Assembly: GCF_016909015.1 (NCBI RefSeq)
Contig: NZ_JAFBFA010000001.1
Location: 1 to 64,000 of the forward strand
Direction of reading: 5' to 3'
Length of the DNA stretch: 64,000 bases
From: Gracilibacillus alcaliphilus
GTDB lineage: Bacteria; Bacillota; Bacilli; Bacillales; Amphibacillaceae
Below, in pieces: positions 44,265 through 54,047 of the stretch. Within the stretch, counting starts at the first letter, position 1, and the number at the start of each line of letters is the position of its first letter. A model generated the notes under the pieces. That model was not told the origin of the DNA. It ran no database searches and saw nothing but the letters and a program-made list of their open reading frames with translations. The position numbers were made by a program, and so were the translations under genes.

Positions 44265-45509
44265 ATGGTGAGATTGATGAAAGCATGGCATAAAGATATG
44301 CCAAATCGACGGGATTTATTGTTGTTATTGTCCATTGGCGGATTGTACGCCTTGGCAACATTTCTATCCAATACCTTTGTGAATATTTATCTTTGGAAGC
44401 AATCCAACGATTTTGTAAGTATTGCGCTATACAACTTGTCCATTTGTGTCTTACAGCCTGTAGCATTTTTTGTTGCAGGCAAATGGGCGAAACGAATAGA
44501 CCGCACCTTTGTACTTAGAATCGGTGTAGTATTTATGTCCATTTTTTACGTGACGGTATTAATCGCTGGAGAACATGCGTCTCAATATGCAATGCTCTTA
44601 GGTGCCTTGTTGGGAATTGGAGCAGGTTTTTACTGGCTGTCATTTAATGTGCTAACTTTCGAAATAACAGAACCAGAATCAAGGGATTTTTTCAATGGCA
44701 CATTGGGTACCTTGCAATCTTTAGGTGGGATGATCGGTCCGTTTTTTGCCGGCTATATCATTACCAGGTTAGATAATTTTCAAGGATATAGTCTTATTTT
44801 TGTCTTATCCTTTATATTATTTGCGGTTGCGATGGTTTGTTCCTTCTTTTTAGCGAAACGAAAAGTCAAGGGAACTTTTTCTTTTAAACAGGTTCTTCAA
44901 GAACAGAAACAGAATAAAGATTGGCATTTGATGTTAGGTGCCCATGTGTTTCAGGGCTTGCGGGAAGGCTTTTTTGTATTTGTGATTGCAATTTGGGTGT
45001 TTTTGGCTACAGACAGTGAGCTGGCACTTGGTTCATTTAACCTTATTTTGTCTCTCTGCTCCTTGATCGGTTATTATTGGATAACAAATAAGAGCCAACC
45101 CAAGCACCGTAAAAAGCTTACCTTCTTTGGCGGTCTGATATTAGCGGTTAGTGTGACCTTGTTGGTTATTCAGACGAATTACTGGACCTTATTGATTTAT
45201 GGTATGCTTGTCGGGTTTGCTTACCCGATGTTTAATATACCTTTTGTTTCTTTAACATATGATATTATTGGGAAGGCTAGGGGTGCGAAAAACTTGCGTA
45301 TCGAATATATCATTGTCAGGGAAGTGTATATGAACATTGGCAGAATCTCGTCGATTGTCCTCTTTATTATTGCCGTCTCTTGGAAAGATCCAATGAAGAT
45401 TATTCCGATCTTAATGTGTATCATTGGACTGGGAAACTTAGTGGCGTCTTTTTTTGTAAAACGTACCCATTTAGACACTTCCAGCCATGCAATATGGAAT
45501 AAACAGTGA
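44265..45509 (+). CDS. yqgE: MFS transporter (YqgE type)
   Basis: A 414-residue permease with about twelve TM segments. The 3-4 region carries LGIGAGFYWLSFNVLTFEIT, and a polar loop near 195-220 separates the two halves. The position between sodA and pbpA matches B. subtilis yqgE, an uncharacterised major-facilitator member. It starts at an ATG after TGTGAGGTG and is 36 nt from pbpA. The substrate is unknown; the conserved link with a transpeptidase gene hints at an envelope role. Confidence 0.85.
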   Translation: MVRLMKAWHKDMPNRRDLLLLLSIGGLYALATFLSNTFVNIYLWKQSNDFVSIALYNLSICVLQPVAFFVAGKWAKRIDRTFVLRIGVVFMSIFYVTVLIAGEHASQYAMLLGALLGIGAGFYWLSFNVLTFEITEPESRDFFNGTLGTLQSLGGMIGPFFAGYIITRLDNFQGYSLIFVLSFILFAVAMVCSFFLAKRKVKGTFSFKQVLQEQKQNKDWHLMLGAHVFQGLREGFFVFVIAIWVFLATDSELALGSFNLILSLCSLIGYYWITNKSQPKHRKKLTFFGGLILAVSVTLLVIQTNYWTLLIYGMLVGFAYPMFNIPFVSLTYDIIGKARGAKNLRIEYIIVREVYMNIGRISSIVLFIIAVSWKDPMKIIPILMCIIGLGNLVASFFVKRTHLDTSSHAIWNKQ

Positions 45510-45545
45510 TATAATAGAAGGGATGTCTGAGTAAGGGGGAAGAAA

Positions 45546-47675
45546 ATGGATTTTAACCAAGATTTCAAGAAGGGGAAAAAGAAATTAAAGAAAAAGAAAT
45601 CACAGCTTCCTTTTCGTTTAAACATACTATTTATTTCGGTATTTGCTATTTTTTCCTTATTGATTATCCAATTAGGTGTCGTGCAAATCCTGAATGGTGA
45701 AGAAGCACAGCGGCAAATTAATCAAACCGAGAATACTCCGTCCGAAAAACCGGTCCCACGAGGGAAGTTCTACGACAGTCAGTACAACTTAGTCTTAGAT
45801 AATCAGGCTGTAAAGTCGATTACGTATACACCGCCCAAAAATGGTGATACAGCAGAAAATAAGCTAAAGTTAGCAGAAGATTTGGCTAATTATATAACCA
45901 TATACAAAGATGAAGAAGAATTGGAGGACGTTATAACAGACCGGGACAGACGAGAATATTACTACTTATTGCATGCAGAAGAGATTCAAGAACGACTAAC
46001 CGAAGAAGAGGAGGACTTAGATCCGGGTGAAAAGTATCAAGAGGAATTAAAGTCGATAACCGATGAAGAGTTAGCCTCCATTGACTGGAATCATGATCTG
46101 TTAAATGTGATTGCAATAAAAAAAGAGCTGGATGCAGCCTATGAATTGTCCCCTCATGTCATAGTAAACGAAGGATTGACAGATGAAGAATATGCCAAGG
46201 TATCTGAACATTTGCCGGAAATGGTCGGAATCGATGCAGTGATTGACTGGGACCGCAAACCATTGTACGATGATACTTTTAGTTCTTTCCTAGGGAATTT
46301 GACCAGTTCGGATAATGGTATTCCTGATGAGAACAGTGAGTATTATTTAGCTAATGGCTATACATGGAATGACCGTGTCGGGACAAGCGGTCTTGAACAG
46401 CAGTATGAACATGTCCTGCGCGGCCGCAAAGAAAAAGTGAAATACACAACCGATACCAATGGTACAGTTATTAATTCAGAGGTGGTAGTGGAAGGACAGC
46501 GCGGTAAAGATATTGTACTGACTGTTGATATGGATTTACAGGAAGAATTAGATAATATTGTCGAAGATGAGCTGCGCACCGCAATCAACCATCCGGTAAA
46601 TAATTCGGGCTACCTTGAGGATGCAATGGCTGTCTTAATGGATCCCCGAACCGGCGAAATTCTGGCCATGTCAGCAATTAGGTATGATCGGGAAGAGAAA
46701 GAATATTTAAATAATGCCTACCGCAATGTTTATGATTCCCATGCACCTGGTTCCTCCATTAAAGGGGCAACAGTATTAGCTGGATATCAAGAAGGAGTTA
46801 TTGATATTGGTACAGTATTAGATGAATCACCGATTAAGATCCGGGGTTCTGCAGAGAAGTCTTCTTATGCTTACCTTGGTTCCAGCCTAAATGATGTGCA
46901 GGCCTTGGAGAAATCATCCAATGCTTATATGATGCGGATTGCCTTACGAATCAGCGGGGCAACTTATCAACGCAATGAACCGCTCTACAACTTTAATTTT
47001 GATGCCTTTAATACCTTCCGAAATTACTACAGCCAGTTTGGTTTAGGTGTTAGTACAGGTGTAGATTTGCCGTTTGAGGCAAATGGTGTAATTGGTACAA
47101 ATCCATTAGCAGGTAACTTGCTCGACTTGTCGTTTGGTAACTATGATGCCTATACAACATTACAACTGGCACAATATGTGGCTACAATAGCCAATGATGG
47201 CTATCGAATGCGTCCGCATTTAGTAAAAGAAATCCGTGAACCGGGTACTGGTGATGGTATGCCGGGAAAATTAATCGAATCAATTGATCCAGAAGTATTG
47301 AATCGCATTGATATGGAGGAAAAATATATTGAGCGGGTTCAAGAAGGATTCCGCCGGGTATTTACAAGTGGTACGGCTCAAAGCCATTGGAGCAGTATTC
47401 CATATGAAGTTGCTGGAAAAACCGGTACCGCACAAAATCCGCAATATGTTAATGGTGAGATCAGGGATACCGAAAATTTAACTCTTGTTGGCTACAGTCC
47501 AGCAGAAGATCCGGAAGTTGCTTTTGCGGTAGTTGTACCGAAGAATGGGACGGGATCTAATCAGTATCCAATCAATCATGAAATCGGCAAAAGGGCGATC
47601 GAAGCCTATTATGAATTGAAAGACAAAACAGATGATGAAAAAGTAGATGAAGTAAATGACCATGAAGAAGAATAA
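45546..47675 (+). CDS. pbpA: Class B penicillin-binding protein 2A (transpeptidase)
   Basis: A 709-residue wall-elongation transpeptidase. A basic cytoplasmic start with KKGKKKLKKKK is followed by one TM segment (about 28-48), a PBP dimer domain, then the transpeptidase domain. Active-site motifs: SSIK with Ser403, SSN in KSSNAYMMRI (about 458) and KTGTAQ (about 625). The tail is acidic. It crosslinks lateral-wall peptidoglycan with the elongasome. The ATG follows AAGGGGGAAG. A terminator follows before pstS. Confidence 0.95.
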   Translation: MDFNQDFKKGKKKLKKKKSQLPFRLNILFISVFAIFSLLIIQLGVVQILNGEEAQRQINQTENTPSEKPVPRGKFYDSQYNLVLDNQAVKSITYTPPKNGDTAENKLKLAEDLANYITIYKDEEELEDVITDRDRREYYYLLHAEEIQERLTEEEEDLDPGEKYQEELKSITDEELASIDWNHDLLNVIAIKKELDAAYELSPHVIVNEGLTDEEYAKVSEHLPEMVGIDAVIDWDRKPLYDDTFSSFLGNLTSSDNGIPDENSEYYLANGYTWNDRVGTSGLEQQYEHVLRGRKEKVKYTTDTNGTVINSEVVVEGQRGKDIVLTVDMDLQEELDNIVEDELRTAINHPVNNSGYLEDAMAVLMDPRTGEILAMSAIRYDREEKEYLNNAYRNVYDSHAPGSSIKGATVLAGYQEGVIDIGTVLDESPIKIRGSAEKSSYAYLGSSLNDVQALEKSSNAYMMRIALRISGATYQRNEPLYNFNFDAFNTFRNYYSQFGLGVSTGVDLPFEANGVIGTNPLAGNLLDLSFGNYDAYTTLQLAQYVATIANDGYRMRPHLVKEIREPGTGDGMPGKLIESIDPEVLNRIDMEEKYIERVQEGFRRVFTSGTAQSHWSSIPYEVAGKTGTAQNPQYVNGEIRDTENLTLVGYSPAEDPEVAFAVVVPKNGTGSNQYPINHEIGKRAIEAYYELKDKTDDEKVDEVNDHEEE

Positions 47676-47770
47676 CCACTTGTGCTGCTTTGAAAACAAT
47701 GAGATGGAATACAACTGCTTGACATGGCGGAAATTAACCCTTGCCAAAAGTTTATATGGTACGAAGTAAT

Positions 47771-47812
47771 AAAGAAGGACTAGAGAGATCTAGTTCTTCT
47801 TTTATTTTTTTA
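47771..47812 (+). terminator. Terminator of yqgE-pbpA
   Basis: A 12-bp stem, AAAGAAGGACTA/TAGTTCTTCTTT (one G-T pair), then ATTTTTTT. Confidence 0.8.
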
Positions 47813-47984
47813 TCACAAAGCTAACTGTCCATAACATAAGTGTTCGAGCAGAGTAACAAACAGGGGTATAGGAAGAACTGAAAAATGTAAAGTTATATCT
47901 TGGATAAAAGATAATTATCATTACTGCCTGCTGCTTTATTGCGTAATCTAATAGTATTGCCACCTTTACCTTTTTTAATCTACA

Positions 47985-48038
47985 TTTACGATTTCTTTAC
48001 AATCGGTTAATAGTACATTAATAATTGTTGGGTATTAT
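47985..48038 (+). promoter_or_regulatory. Four-repeat Pho box and -10 of the pst operon
   Basis: TTTACG, TTTACA, TTAATA and TTAATA start at 47985, 47996, 48007 and 48018, each with a 5-nt spacer and an 11-nt period. TATTAT follows at 48033-48038. This is the classic tandem PhoP-binding layout in Bacillus, so PhoPR-dependent activation on phosphate starvation is expected. Confidence 0.88.
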
Positions 48039-48101
48039 AGGTGTAGAAGCTCAGATAAGACAGCTTCACCAATATTTATAGATACTGGGGGCAATAAAGA
48101 G

Positions 48102-49097
48102 ATGAAAAACAAAATGAAATGGTTAGCAATTGGTTTATTTACAATTTTAACAGCAGGTTTGTTAGCAGCTTGTGGCAGTGGTAATGAAGAAAGTGGCAGT
48201 TCTGCTGAAGGTGGAGAATCTGCTGAAAGTGGAGAATCTGCTTCAGGGGAAGAATTGGAAGGTAAAGTGGCTATCGATGGTTCAGGTACTGTTTATCCGT
48301 TAATGGCAAAATTAGCAGAAGAATATATGATAAATGAACAGCCAAACGTATCGGTCGAAGTAAGCAGGGCAGGAACAAGTGCAGGATTTGAGAAATTCCT
48401 AGCAGAAGGCGGTACAGACTTCAATGATGCCTCACGACCTATTAAGGATGAAGAGACAGCGAAAGCAGATGAACTTGGAATAGATGTTATGGAAATTAAG
48501 GTAGCCTTAGATGGTTTAACCATAGTAACTAGTCCTGACAATGATTGGGTAACGGAATTAACGGCAGAACAAATAAATGATATTTTCTTAGGAAATGTCA
48601 CACAATGGTCTGATATTAATCCAGACTGGCCAGCAGAAGATATTCAAACGTATGGTCCTAATGAGAACCATGGAACATATGAATTTTTCTATGAAGGAAT
48701 TTTAGAAGAACAAGACATGGTTAGTGGTATCAACCTTCAACAAGATTATTCTACACTTGTAACATTGATTTCAGAAGATCCGAATGCAATTGGTTTCTTC
48801 GGATTTGGGTACTATGACAGTAATCAAGACAAATTAAATGCCGTTGGAATTGATTTTGGTGAAGGTGCTGTTGTTCCATCACTTGATACCATCGGTGAAG
48901 AAGGACCATATGCCGATTATACTCGTCCCGTATTTACTTACTTAAATGTAGGTAATGCACAAGAAAAACCAGAAGTTTTGGACTTTACTAAGTTTATCGC
49001 TGAAAAAATCAATGATTTTGCGGGTGAAACAGGATTTGCTCCAATTCCAGATGAGGAACTACAAACTCAATTAGAAGAAATTGAAAGTATTCAATAA
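48102..49097 (+). CDS. pstS: Phosphate-binding lipoprotein PstS
   Basis: A 331-residue lipoprotein. The signal peptide ends in the lipobox LLAAC (Cys24), followed by a Ser/Gly/Glu-rich linker (25-52) and the periplasmic-binding domain. Phosphate-site blocks are IDGSGTVYP, SRAGTSAGFEKF and a PNENHGTYEFF loop. It captures phosphate outside the membrane and passes it to PstCA. First gene of the pst operon behind a strong Pho box. The ATG follows a plain GGGGGC site. Confidence 0.95.
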   Translation: MKNKMKWLAIGLFTILTAGLLAACGSGNEESGSSAEGGESAESGESASGEELEGKVAIDGSGTVYPLMAKLAEEYMINEQPNVSVEVSRAGTSAGFEKFLAEGGTDFNDASRPIKDEETAKADELGIDVMEIKVALDGLTIVTSPDNDWVTELTAEQINDIFLGNVTQWSDINPDWPAEDIQTYGPNENHGTYEFFYEGILEEQDMVSGINLQQDYSTLVTLISEDPNAIGFFGFGYYDSNQDKLNAVGIDFGEGAVVPSLDTIGEEGPYADYTRPVFTYLNVGNAQEKPEVLDFTKFIAEKINDFAGETGFAPIPDEELQTQLEEIESIQ

Positions 49098-49126
49098 TCA
49101 ATACATGCAGGAAATTTACCGTAACA

Positions 49127-49167
49127 ACAGTAAAATGAGGGACAAGATCTCATTTTACTGTTTGTTT
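49127..49167 (+). terminator. Attenuating hairpin between pstS and pstC
   Basis: A perfect 13-bp stem, ACAGTAAAATGAG/CTCATTTTACTGT, with TTGTTT after it. Such a partial terminator would keep PstS in excess over the membrane subunits. Confidence 0.7.
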
Positions 49168-49189
49168 ACCAAAGGAGTTGCCAAAGTAA

Positions 49190-50143
49190 ATGACTAGTCA
49201 CAGCAAAAAAGAGAATAATGCTGTTTCAGTCAGTGAAATGATTGCGCAAAATAAGCAGAAGAAAAGTTTTCATAACTTTAATGAAAAAAGCATACCAGTG
49301 TTTCTTTTCTTGCTTGCGTCCATCACGATACTGACAACTATAGGGATATTGTACACATTAATTTCGGAAGCAATCCATTTCTTCATGGAAGTGCCGATAC
49401 TTGATTTTTTTACAGGTACAGAGCTAAAACCGCTTAGTCAAGATCCGCAGTTTGGAATACTGCCTTTGTTAAATGGAACGCTTATCTCATCGATCATTGC
49501 AATTTTAGTTGCAGGTCCAATTGGTTTAATGTCAGCTATTTACTTGAGTGAATATGCATCTGATAAGGTAAGGAGGGTGCTGAAACCTTTATTAGAGGTT
49601 TTGGCGGGTATTCCAACCATTGTTTATGGTTTCTTTGCCTTCACATTTGTTACACCAATCATTCGCGCCATTTGGCCGCAAGTAGAGGCTACAAATATTT
49701 TAAGCCCAGGGCTGGTAATGGGTGTCATGATCATTCCGATGATTGCTTCTTTATCAGAGGATGCAATGTCATCTGTTCCTAACCGTATTCGGGAAGGCTC
49801 ACTTGCTATGGGTACAACCAGATTAGAAACAACGTTTAAAGTGGTAATTCCAGCAGCACTGTCTGGTATCATTGCTTCCTTTGTATTAGCGATTTCTAGG
49901 GCAATTGGTGAAACAATGATTGTGACTATTGCCAGTGGGAGCTCAAAGAATTTCACATTTGACTTGACACAATCGATGCAGACAATGACAGCCTACATTG
50001 TTGAAGTATCTGGCGGGGAAGCACCTGCTGGTTCAACCTTGCATTATAGTTTATATGCTGTTGCATTAACCTTGTTTGCATTTACTTTAATCATGAATTT
50101 ACTGGCAAAGTATGTCTCTCGTAAATTTAGGGAGGAATATTAA
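49190..50143 (+). CDS. pstC: Phosphate ABC transporter permease PstC
   Basis: A 317-residue permease with six TM segments after a soluble N-terminal region of about 40 residues. The EAA-loop reads EDAMSSVPNRIREGSLAMGT (about residue 190). ISRAIGETM is typical of the PstC/PstA family. It forms the channel with PstA. The stop shares its last base with the pstA start (50143), so the two are translationally coupled. Confidence 0.94.
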   Translation: MTSHSKKENNAVSVSEMIAQNKQKKSFHNFNEKSIPVFLFLLASITILTTIGILYTLISEAIHFFMEVPILDFFTGTELKPLSQDPQFGILPLLNGTLISSIIAILVAGPIGLMSAIYLSEYASDKVRRVLKPLLEVLAGIPTIVYGFFAFTFVTPIIRAIWPQVEATNILSPGLVMGVMIIPMIASLSEDAMSSVPNRIREGSLAMGTTRLETTFKVVIPAALSGIIASFVLAISRAIGETMIVTIASGSSKNFTFDLTQSMQTMTAYIVEVSGGEAPAGSTLHYSLYAVALTLFAFTLIMNLLAKYVSRKFREEY

Positions 50144-51030
50144 TGGCAAAGTCACAAGCAGTAATGCGTCAACCTAATAAAATCAATGCAAGAGTCCGTA
50201 TAAATACATTTTGGAAGTCAATATTTTTCCTTTCTACTTTATTTGGCCTTTTTGTGCTGGCAATTTTGATTTACCGAGTGGTAGCGGATGGGATGGCCTG
50301 GTTAGATCTCTCATTCCTCACTTCACGTTTATCAACCGATCCTAATACGGCAGGTATTTCTGGAGCCATTCTCGGCACTTTATGGGTCATGTTAGTAGTG
50401 ATACCTGTTACCTTGATAGTAGGTGTGGGAACAGCGATATATTTAGAAATGTATGCCAAAAAGGGTTTTATGAAATCGATCATCGAAACTAATATTGCTA
50501 ACTTAGCTGGTGTTCCATCCATTGTCTATGGATTATTAGGCTTAACCGTATTTGTTCGGCTAATGGCTTTTGGAAATGTTGTCTTGGCTGGTGGTTTGAC
50601 CTTATCTTTATTAGTTTTGCCAATCTTAGTTGTATCTGCTCAAGAGGCATTAAGAGCTGTCCCAGGTTATTTAGAGGAAGCTTCTTATGGAATGGGGGCC
50701 ACAAAATGGCAGACAATTCGTCGGATCATTTTACCAGCAGCTATTCCAAGTATCTTAACCGGTGCTATCTTGGCTATGTCACGAGCTATTGGTGAGACAG
50801 CACCATTGACGGTTCTTGGAATCCCGGCGTTGTTAATACCACTTCCAGGTGGTTTGTTTGATACGTTTACAGCATTACCAATGCAAATTTACTATTGGAC
50901 ACTTGATTCTTCTTTAGTAGCGGAATATGCGAATTTAGCAGCGGCAACTATCATTGTATTGTTGGTTATTTTATTCATTTTAAACTCTATCGCGATTTTT
51001 ATCCGCAATAAATATCAACAATCATACTAA
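50143..51030 (+). CDS. pstA: Phosphate ABC transporter permease PstA
   Basis: A 295-residue permease with six TM segments. The EAA-loop is QEALRAVPGYLEEASYGMGA, and SRAIGETAPL follows. Start overlaps the stop of pstC at the base level; ribosome site AGGGAGGA lies within the pstC end. It works as the heterodimer partner of PstC. Confidence 0.94.
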   Translation: MAKSQAVMRQPNKINARVRINTFWKSIFFLSTLFGLFVLAILIYRVVADGMAWLDLSFLTSRLSTDPNTAGISGAILGTLWVMLVVIPVTLIVGVGTAIYLEMYAKKGFMKSIIETNIANLAGVPSIVYGLLGLTVFVRLMAFGNVVLAGGLTLSLLVLPILVVSAQEALRAVPGYLEEASYGMGATKWQTIRRIILPAAIPSILTGAILAMSRAIGETAPLTVLGIPALLIPLPGGLFDTFTALPMQIYYWTLDSSLVAEYANLAAATIIVLLVILFILNSIAIFIRNKYQQSY

Positions 51031-51078
51031 TCATTCAGTTATGCGAGAGAAAACAACAGATAAGCAAGGAGTGGAAAC

Positions 51079-51918
51079 ATGAGTACACTGACAGAGAAAG
51101 GCATTAAAATCGATCTGCAGACTAGTCAGGACGATAAGGAAGCACTATCACAGATAAAAGAAAAATCAGTGATTTATGATACGAAGAATTTAGATTTATG
51201 GTATGGAAACAGCCATGCGCTCAAGAATATTAATTTAGAAATATTGGAAAATGAAGTAACAGCTATTATTGGGCCGTCGGGTTGTGGAAAATCAACGTAT
51301 ATTAAGACTTTAAATCGAATGGTTGAATTAGTGCCTGGTGTGAGCACATCTGGCAGTATTTCTTACAAGAATAAAAATATTTTAGATAAATCGATCAAGG
51401 TGGAAGATCTAAGAACACAAGTTGGTATGGTATTCCAAAAGCCAAACCCTTTTCCTAAATCTATTTATGAGAATATAGTTTATGGTCCAAGAATTCATGG
51501 AATCAAGAAGAAAGCTATTCTCGATGAAATTGTCGAGAAAAGCTTACGCGGAGCAGCTATTTGGGATGAGGTCAAGGATCGTCTTCACCAAAATGCTTAT
51601 GGTTTATCAGGCGGACAGCAGCAGCGTATCTGTATAGCACGTTGTTTAGCAGTAGAGCCTGATGTTATCTTAATGGATGAACCAACCTCTGCGTTAGATC
51701 CTATATCTACGTTGAAAATTGAAGAGCTGATGAAAGAGTTAAAAAAGCAATATACGATTATTATCGTGACACACAACATGCAACAGGCAGCACGAATTTC
51801 GGATAAAACCGTCTTTATGTTAAATGGAGAAGTAGTTGAATTCTCAGAAACAGATCAACTATTTTCTAATCCATCAGACAAGCGGACAGAGGATTATATT
51901 ACAGGACGTTTTGGCTAA
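51079..51918 (+). CDS. pstB: Phosphate ABC transporter ATP-binding protein PstB
   Basis: A 279-residue ATPase. Walker A is GPSGCGKST, the signature LSGGQQQR and Walker B ILMDEPTSALDP; the H-loop is VTHNMQQAAR. An N-terminal extension of about 30 residues precedes the usual start of the domain. B. subtilis has two copies, pstBA and pstBB; only one is present here. The ATG follows AAGGAGTGG. Confidence 0.96.
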   Translation: MSTLTEKGIKIDLQTSQDDKEALSQIKEKSVIYDTKNLDLWYGNSHALKNINLEILENEVTAIIGPSGCGKSTYIKTLNRMVELVPGVSTSGSISYKNKNILDKSIKVEDLRTQVGMVFQKPNPFPKSIYENIVYGPRIHGIKKKAILDEIVEKSLRGAAIWDEVKDRLHQNAYGLSGGQQQRICIARCLAVEPDVILMDEPTSALDPISTLKIEELMKELKKQYTIIIVTHNMQQAARISDKTVFMLNGEVVEFSETDQLFSNPSDKRTEDYITGRFG

Positions 51919-51938
51919 GAAGGGAGCTGTCTATTGGT

Positions 51939-52598
51939 ATGGTAGCAAGATCAATGTTCCATGCGGAACAACAACATATCGAAAAATTAATTATTGAATT
52001 TGCAAATAAAACGAAAGAGCAGTTATCCAAGGCGGTTGACTGTCTTTATAAGGCAGATGTGGCAAAAGCAAAGCAAGTTATTGATCAAGATAAACAATTG
52101 GACGCATTAGATCATCAGATTAATGATGAAGCGATTGTGCTGATTGCGAGACAGCAGCCGGTAGCCAGAGATCTACGCAGACTGGTGGTAGCCCTACGCA
52201 TATCAACTGATTTGGAACGAATGGCTGATAATGCAAAGAATATCGCAAAGGCAACGGTTCATCTTGGCAGTAATCCAAGGGTGAAGCCTCACTCGGCTAT
52301 ACGGGAAATGAAGGAAATAGCGATAGAAATGATTGATTTGGCGATGAAGGCTTATGAGTATGAGGATATTACCTTAGCAAGAAGACTGGCCTCATTAGAC
52401 GATATGATTGATCAATTTTACGGCACAATTATGAAAGAATTATTGGAAGAAAAGGCAACCGATCCAGAGGAAATACAACATGTGATGCAAATGGCATTTA
52501 GCGGCCGTTATGTAGAGCGGATTGGTGATCATGCCACCAATATCGGGGAAGATGTTATGTACCTGGTTAAAGGCGAATCATTAGATTTAAATGAATAA
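51939..52598 (+). CDS. phoU: Phosphate signalling protein PhoU
   Basis: A 219-residue all-helical protein with two PhoU repeats carrying the metal-binding pattern DLERMADNAKNI and ERIGDHATNI. It links Pst transport state to the PhoR sensor and limits uptake. The ATG at 51939 has a distant site (AAGGGAG, 13 nt), so translation may depend on coupling with pstB, which ends 20 nt upstream. B. subtilis lacks phoU here, so its presence is closer to other Bacillaceae. Confidence 0.94.
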   Translation: MVARSMFHAEQQHIEKLIIEFANKTKEQLSKAVDCLYKADVAKAKQVIDQDKQLDALDHQINDEAIVLIARQQPVARDLRRLVVALRISTDLERMADNAKNIAKATVHLGSNPRVKPHSAIREMKEIAIEMIDLAMKAYEYEDITLARRLASLDDMIDQFYGTIMKELLEEKATDPEEIQHVMQMAFSGRYVERIGDHATNIGEDVMYLVKGESLDLNE

Positions 52599-52671
52599 TC
52601 GAGAGAGCTTTGAGTAAGTTGGTTTTATGCAAAATGGAAATCATCTGTTAAACGGGCGGTTATATCTTACC

Positions 52672-52701
52672 AGTCAGTGTCCGAAGACATTGGCTTTTTT
52701 T
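52672..52701 (+). terminator. Terminator of the pst operon
   Basis: AGTCAGTGTC paired with GACATTGGCT (two G-T pairs), then seven T, about 75 nt after phoU. Confidence 0.75.
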
Positions 52702-52734
52702 GTTGTAAAAAGAAATACGGAGTGCTCTGAGAGG

Positions 52735-53241
52735 CTACTCCGTATTTTGTCTAGTTAATGTATTAGCTAATTCTTCTGGTGACACATCGGTTTCTACAGT
52801 AAATTCACCAGCTTGGATAAATCTGCTTAAGTCATTTTCTGTCAAATATGTAGTAAATGCTTGAGGATCATCTAAAACATTGTTTTCTTCTAATAAAGCT
52901 ATAATATCGCTGATTCCCATGCCAGACTCAATCATAATCGTAATCATGTGGCCATCTGCCTCTTCATTATCAGCATCTTCTGTTTCTGCATCGATTCCCT
53001 CTTCCTGATCCGGCGAGTTTATATTAGTTGTTTCCTCATCTTCTTGATCTTCTACACTTACTGCCATTTCTTCGTCATATACATAATAGCCATTGCTTTC
53101 TACTAGTTCGATAGCTTCTTCGACTGTTACGGGAGAAGAAGCTTGATTAGAGCTGTCCTCATCAATAAAGTAAATGATCATAAAAATAATACCAGCCGTA
53201 ATTAAGCCTAAAGAAAAAGCTCTCACGATTTGTTTCAACAT
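52735..53241 (-). CDS. Membrane-anchored YqzC-type protein with MltG-like C-terminus
   Basis: A 168-residue protein with one N-terminal TM segment (about 9-25), a long acidic linker (about 60-95, rich in Asp and Glu) and a C-terminal 70-residue domain. That domain (GMGISDIIALLEENNVL, then FIQAGEFTVETDVSPEELAN) resembles the substrate-recognition part of YceG/MltG endolytic transglycosylases. The catalytic part is missing. The position after the pst genes matches B. subtilis yqzC. A role at the cell wall is inferred only. Confidence 0.65.
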   Translation of the reverse strand: MLKQIVRAFSLGLITAGIIFMIIYFIDEDSSNQASSPVTVEEAIELVESNGYYVYDEEMAVSVEDQEDEETTNINSPDQEEGIDAETEDADNEEADGHMITIMIESGMGISDIIALLEENNVLDDPQAFTTYLTENDLSRFIQAGEFTVETDVSPEELANTLTRQNTE

Positions 53242-53271
53242 TCATCCCTCATTTGTAGTGAATTCCAGTGG

Positions 53272-53610
53272 TTATTTAACAATAGCAATTACATCATACT
53301 CATCTAAATTCAGTTGTTCTGCAATAGAATCTGTATCATGTCCTTGCTGGTATAATTCTTTTACTTCGCTTATAACAGAAGCAGACATCTGGGTTTTAAA
53401 CTGTAATGAGCGCTGCATAGAGAAGTCATCCATTAATAGTTCCTCTTCTAAGACATTGATTTTTTTCTTTAATTGATAGGTTTCTTGTAGTGATGAGATA
53501 GATAATTGTTCCATTTGTTCTTCAAGATGTTTAAATTTATCTTGTAAGAAAAAGGATGTTATCCACAAAACTACACCTATAACGATAACAGTACCAATTG
53601 CGAAAATCAT
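53272..53610 (-). CDS. YqzD-type single-TM coiled-coil protein
   Basis: A 112-residue protein with a TM segment (about 2-22), a coiled-coil stretch (25-60) and a helix-turn-helix-like end, VKELYQQGHDTDSIAEQLNL. The position next to the yqzC-type gene fits yqzD. Both are read leftward and are 30 nt apart. The function is unknown; a membrane-tethered regulator is possible from the end domain (inference). Confidence 0.65.
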   Translation of the reverse strand: MIFAIGTVIVIGVVLWITSFFLQDKFKHLEEQMEQLSISSLQETYQLKKKINVLEEELLMDDFSMQRSLQFKTQMSASVISEVKELYQQGHDTDSIAEQLNLDEYDVIAIVK

Positions 53611-53770
53611 GACTTTCCTCCTAAAGTATATTTCATAATTTAGTTATACCATATTTGCTGCATGGATTAAACAATTACTTGAAATAATCGACGGTTTTTG
53701 CTATGATATTTGAGGAAGTGTTTCGATTATGAATCGGAAACTATGTTCGATTTAGTTTGGAGGGAAAATG

Positions 53771-53920
53771 ATGCGCGTTAATATTACATTAGCTTGTACG
53801 GAAACAGGTGATCGTAATTACATTACGACTAAAAATAAACGTAAACACCCAGAACGTATTGAGCTTAAAAAATATAGCCCACGTTTGAAACGTCATACGT
53901 TACACCGTGAAACAAAATAA
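53771..53920 (+). CDS. rpmG: 50S ribosomal protein L33, zinc-free type
   Basis: A 49-residue basic protein, MRVNITLACTETGDRNYITT, ending KRHTLHRETK. The paired CxxC motifs of zinc-binding L33 are absent: the first pair reads CTET, and the second Cys pair is replaced by SPRL. This is the C-minus form expressed when zinc is low, or used constitutively. The second of two ATGs is chosen (53771) because the GGAGGG site is then 6 nt away. Confidence 0.95.
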   Translation: MRVNITLACTETGDRNYITTKNKRKHPERIELKKYSPRLKRHTLHRETK

Positions 53921-53931
53921 GTATGTAAAAG

Positions 53932-53964
53932 AACCTTTACTCTGTCCAAAGTAAGGGTTTTTTT
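53932..53964 (+). terminator. Terminator of rpmG
   Basis: AACCTTTACT/AGTAAGGGTT and seven T, 12 nt after the stop codon. Confidence 0.85.
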
Positions 53965-54047
53965 CATATGATGGGTTTTGTCTCACTTGACAGAACAGAG
54001 AGAACTAAATCATTATGTTAGACGCTAGTATAGTAGGTGACAAGGTA

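Noticed and set aside
45220..45625. 134-residue minus-strand frame at the yqgE-pbpA junction
   Set aside because: It lies antisense to two well-supported genes and has low-complexity Phe-rich sequence.
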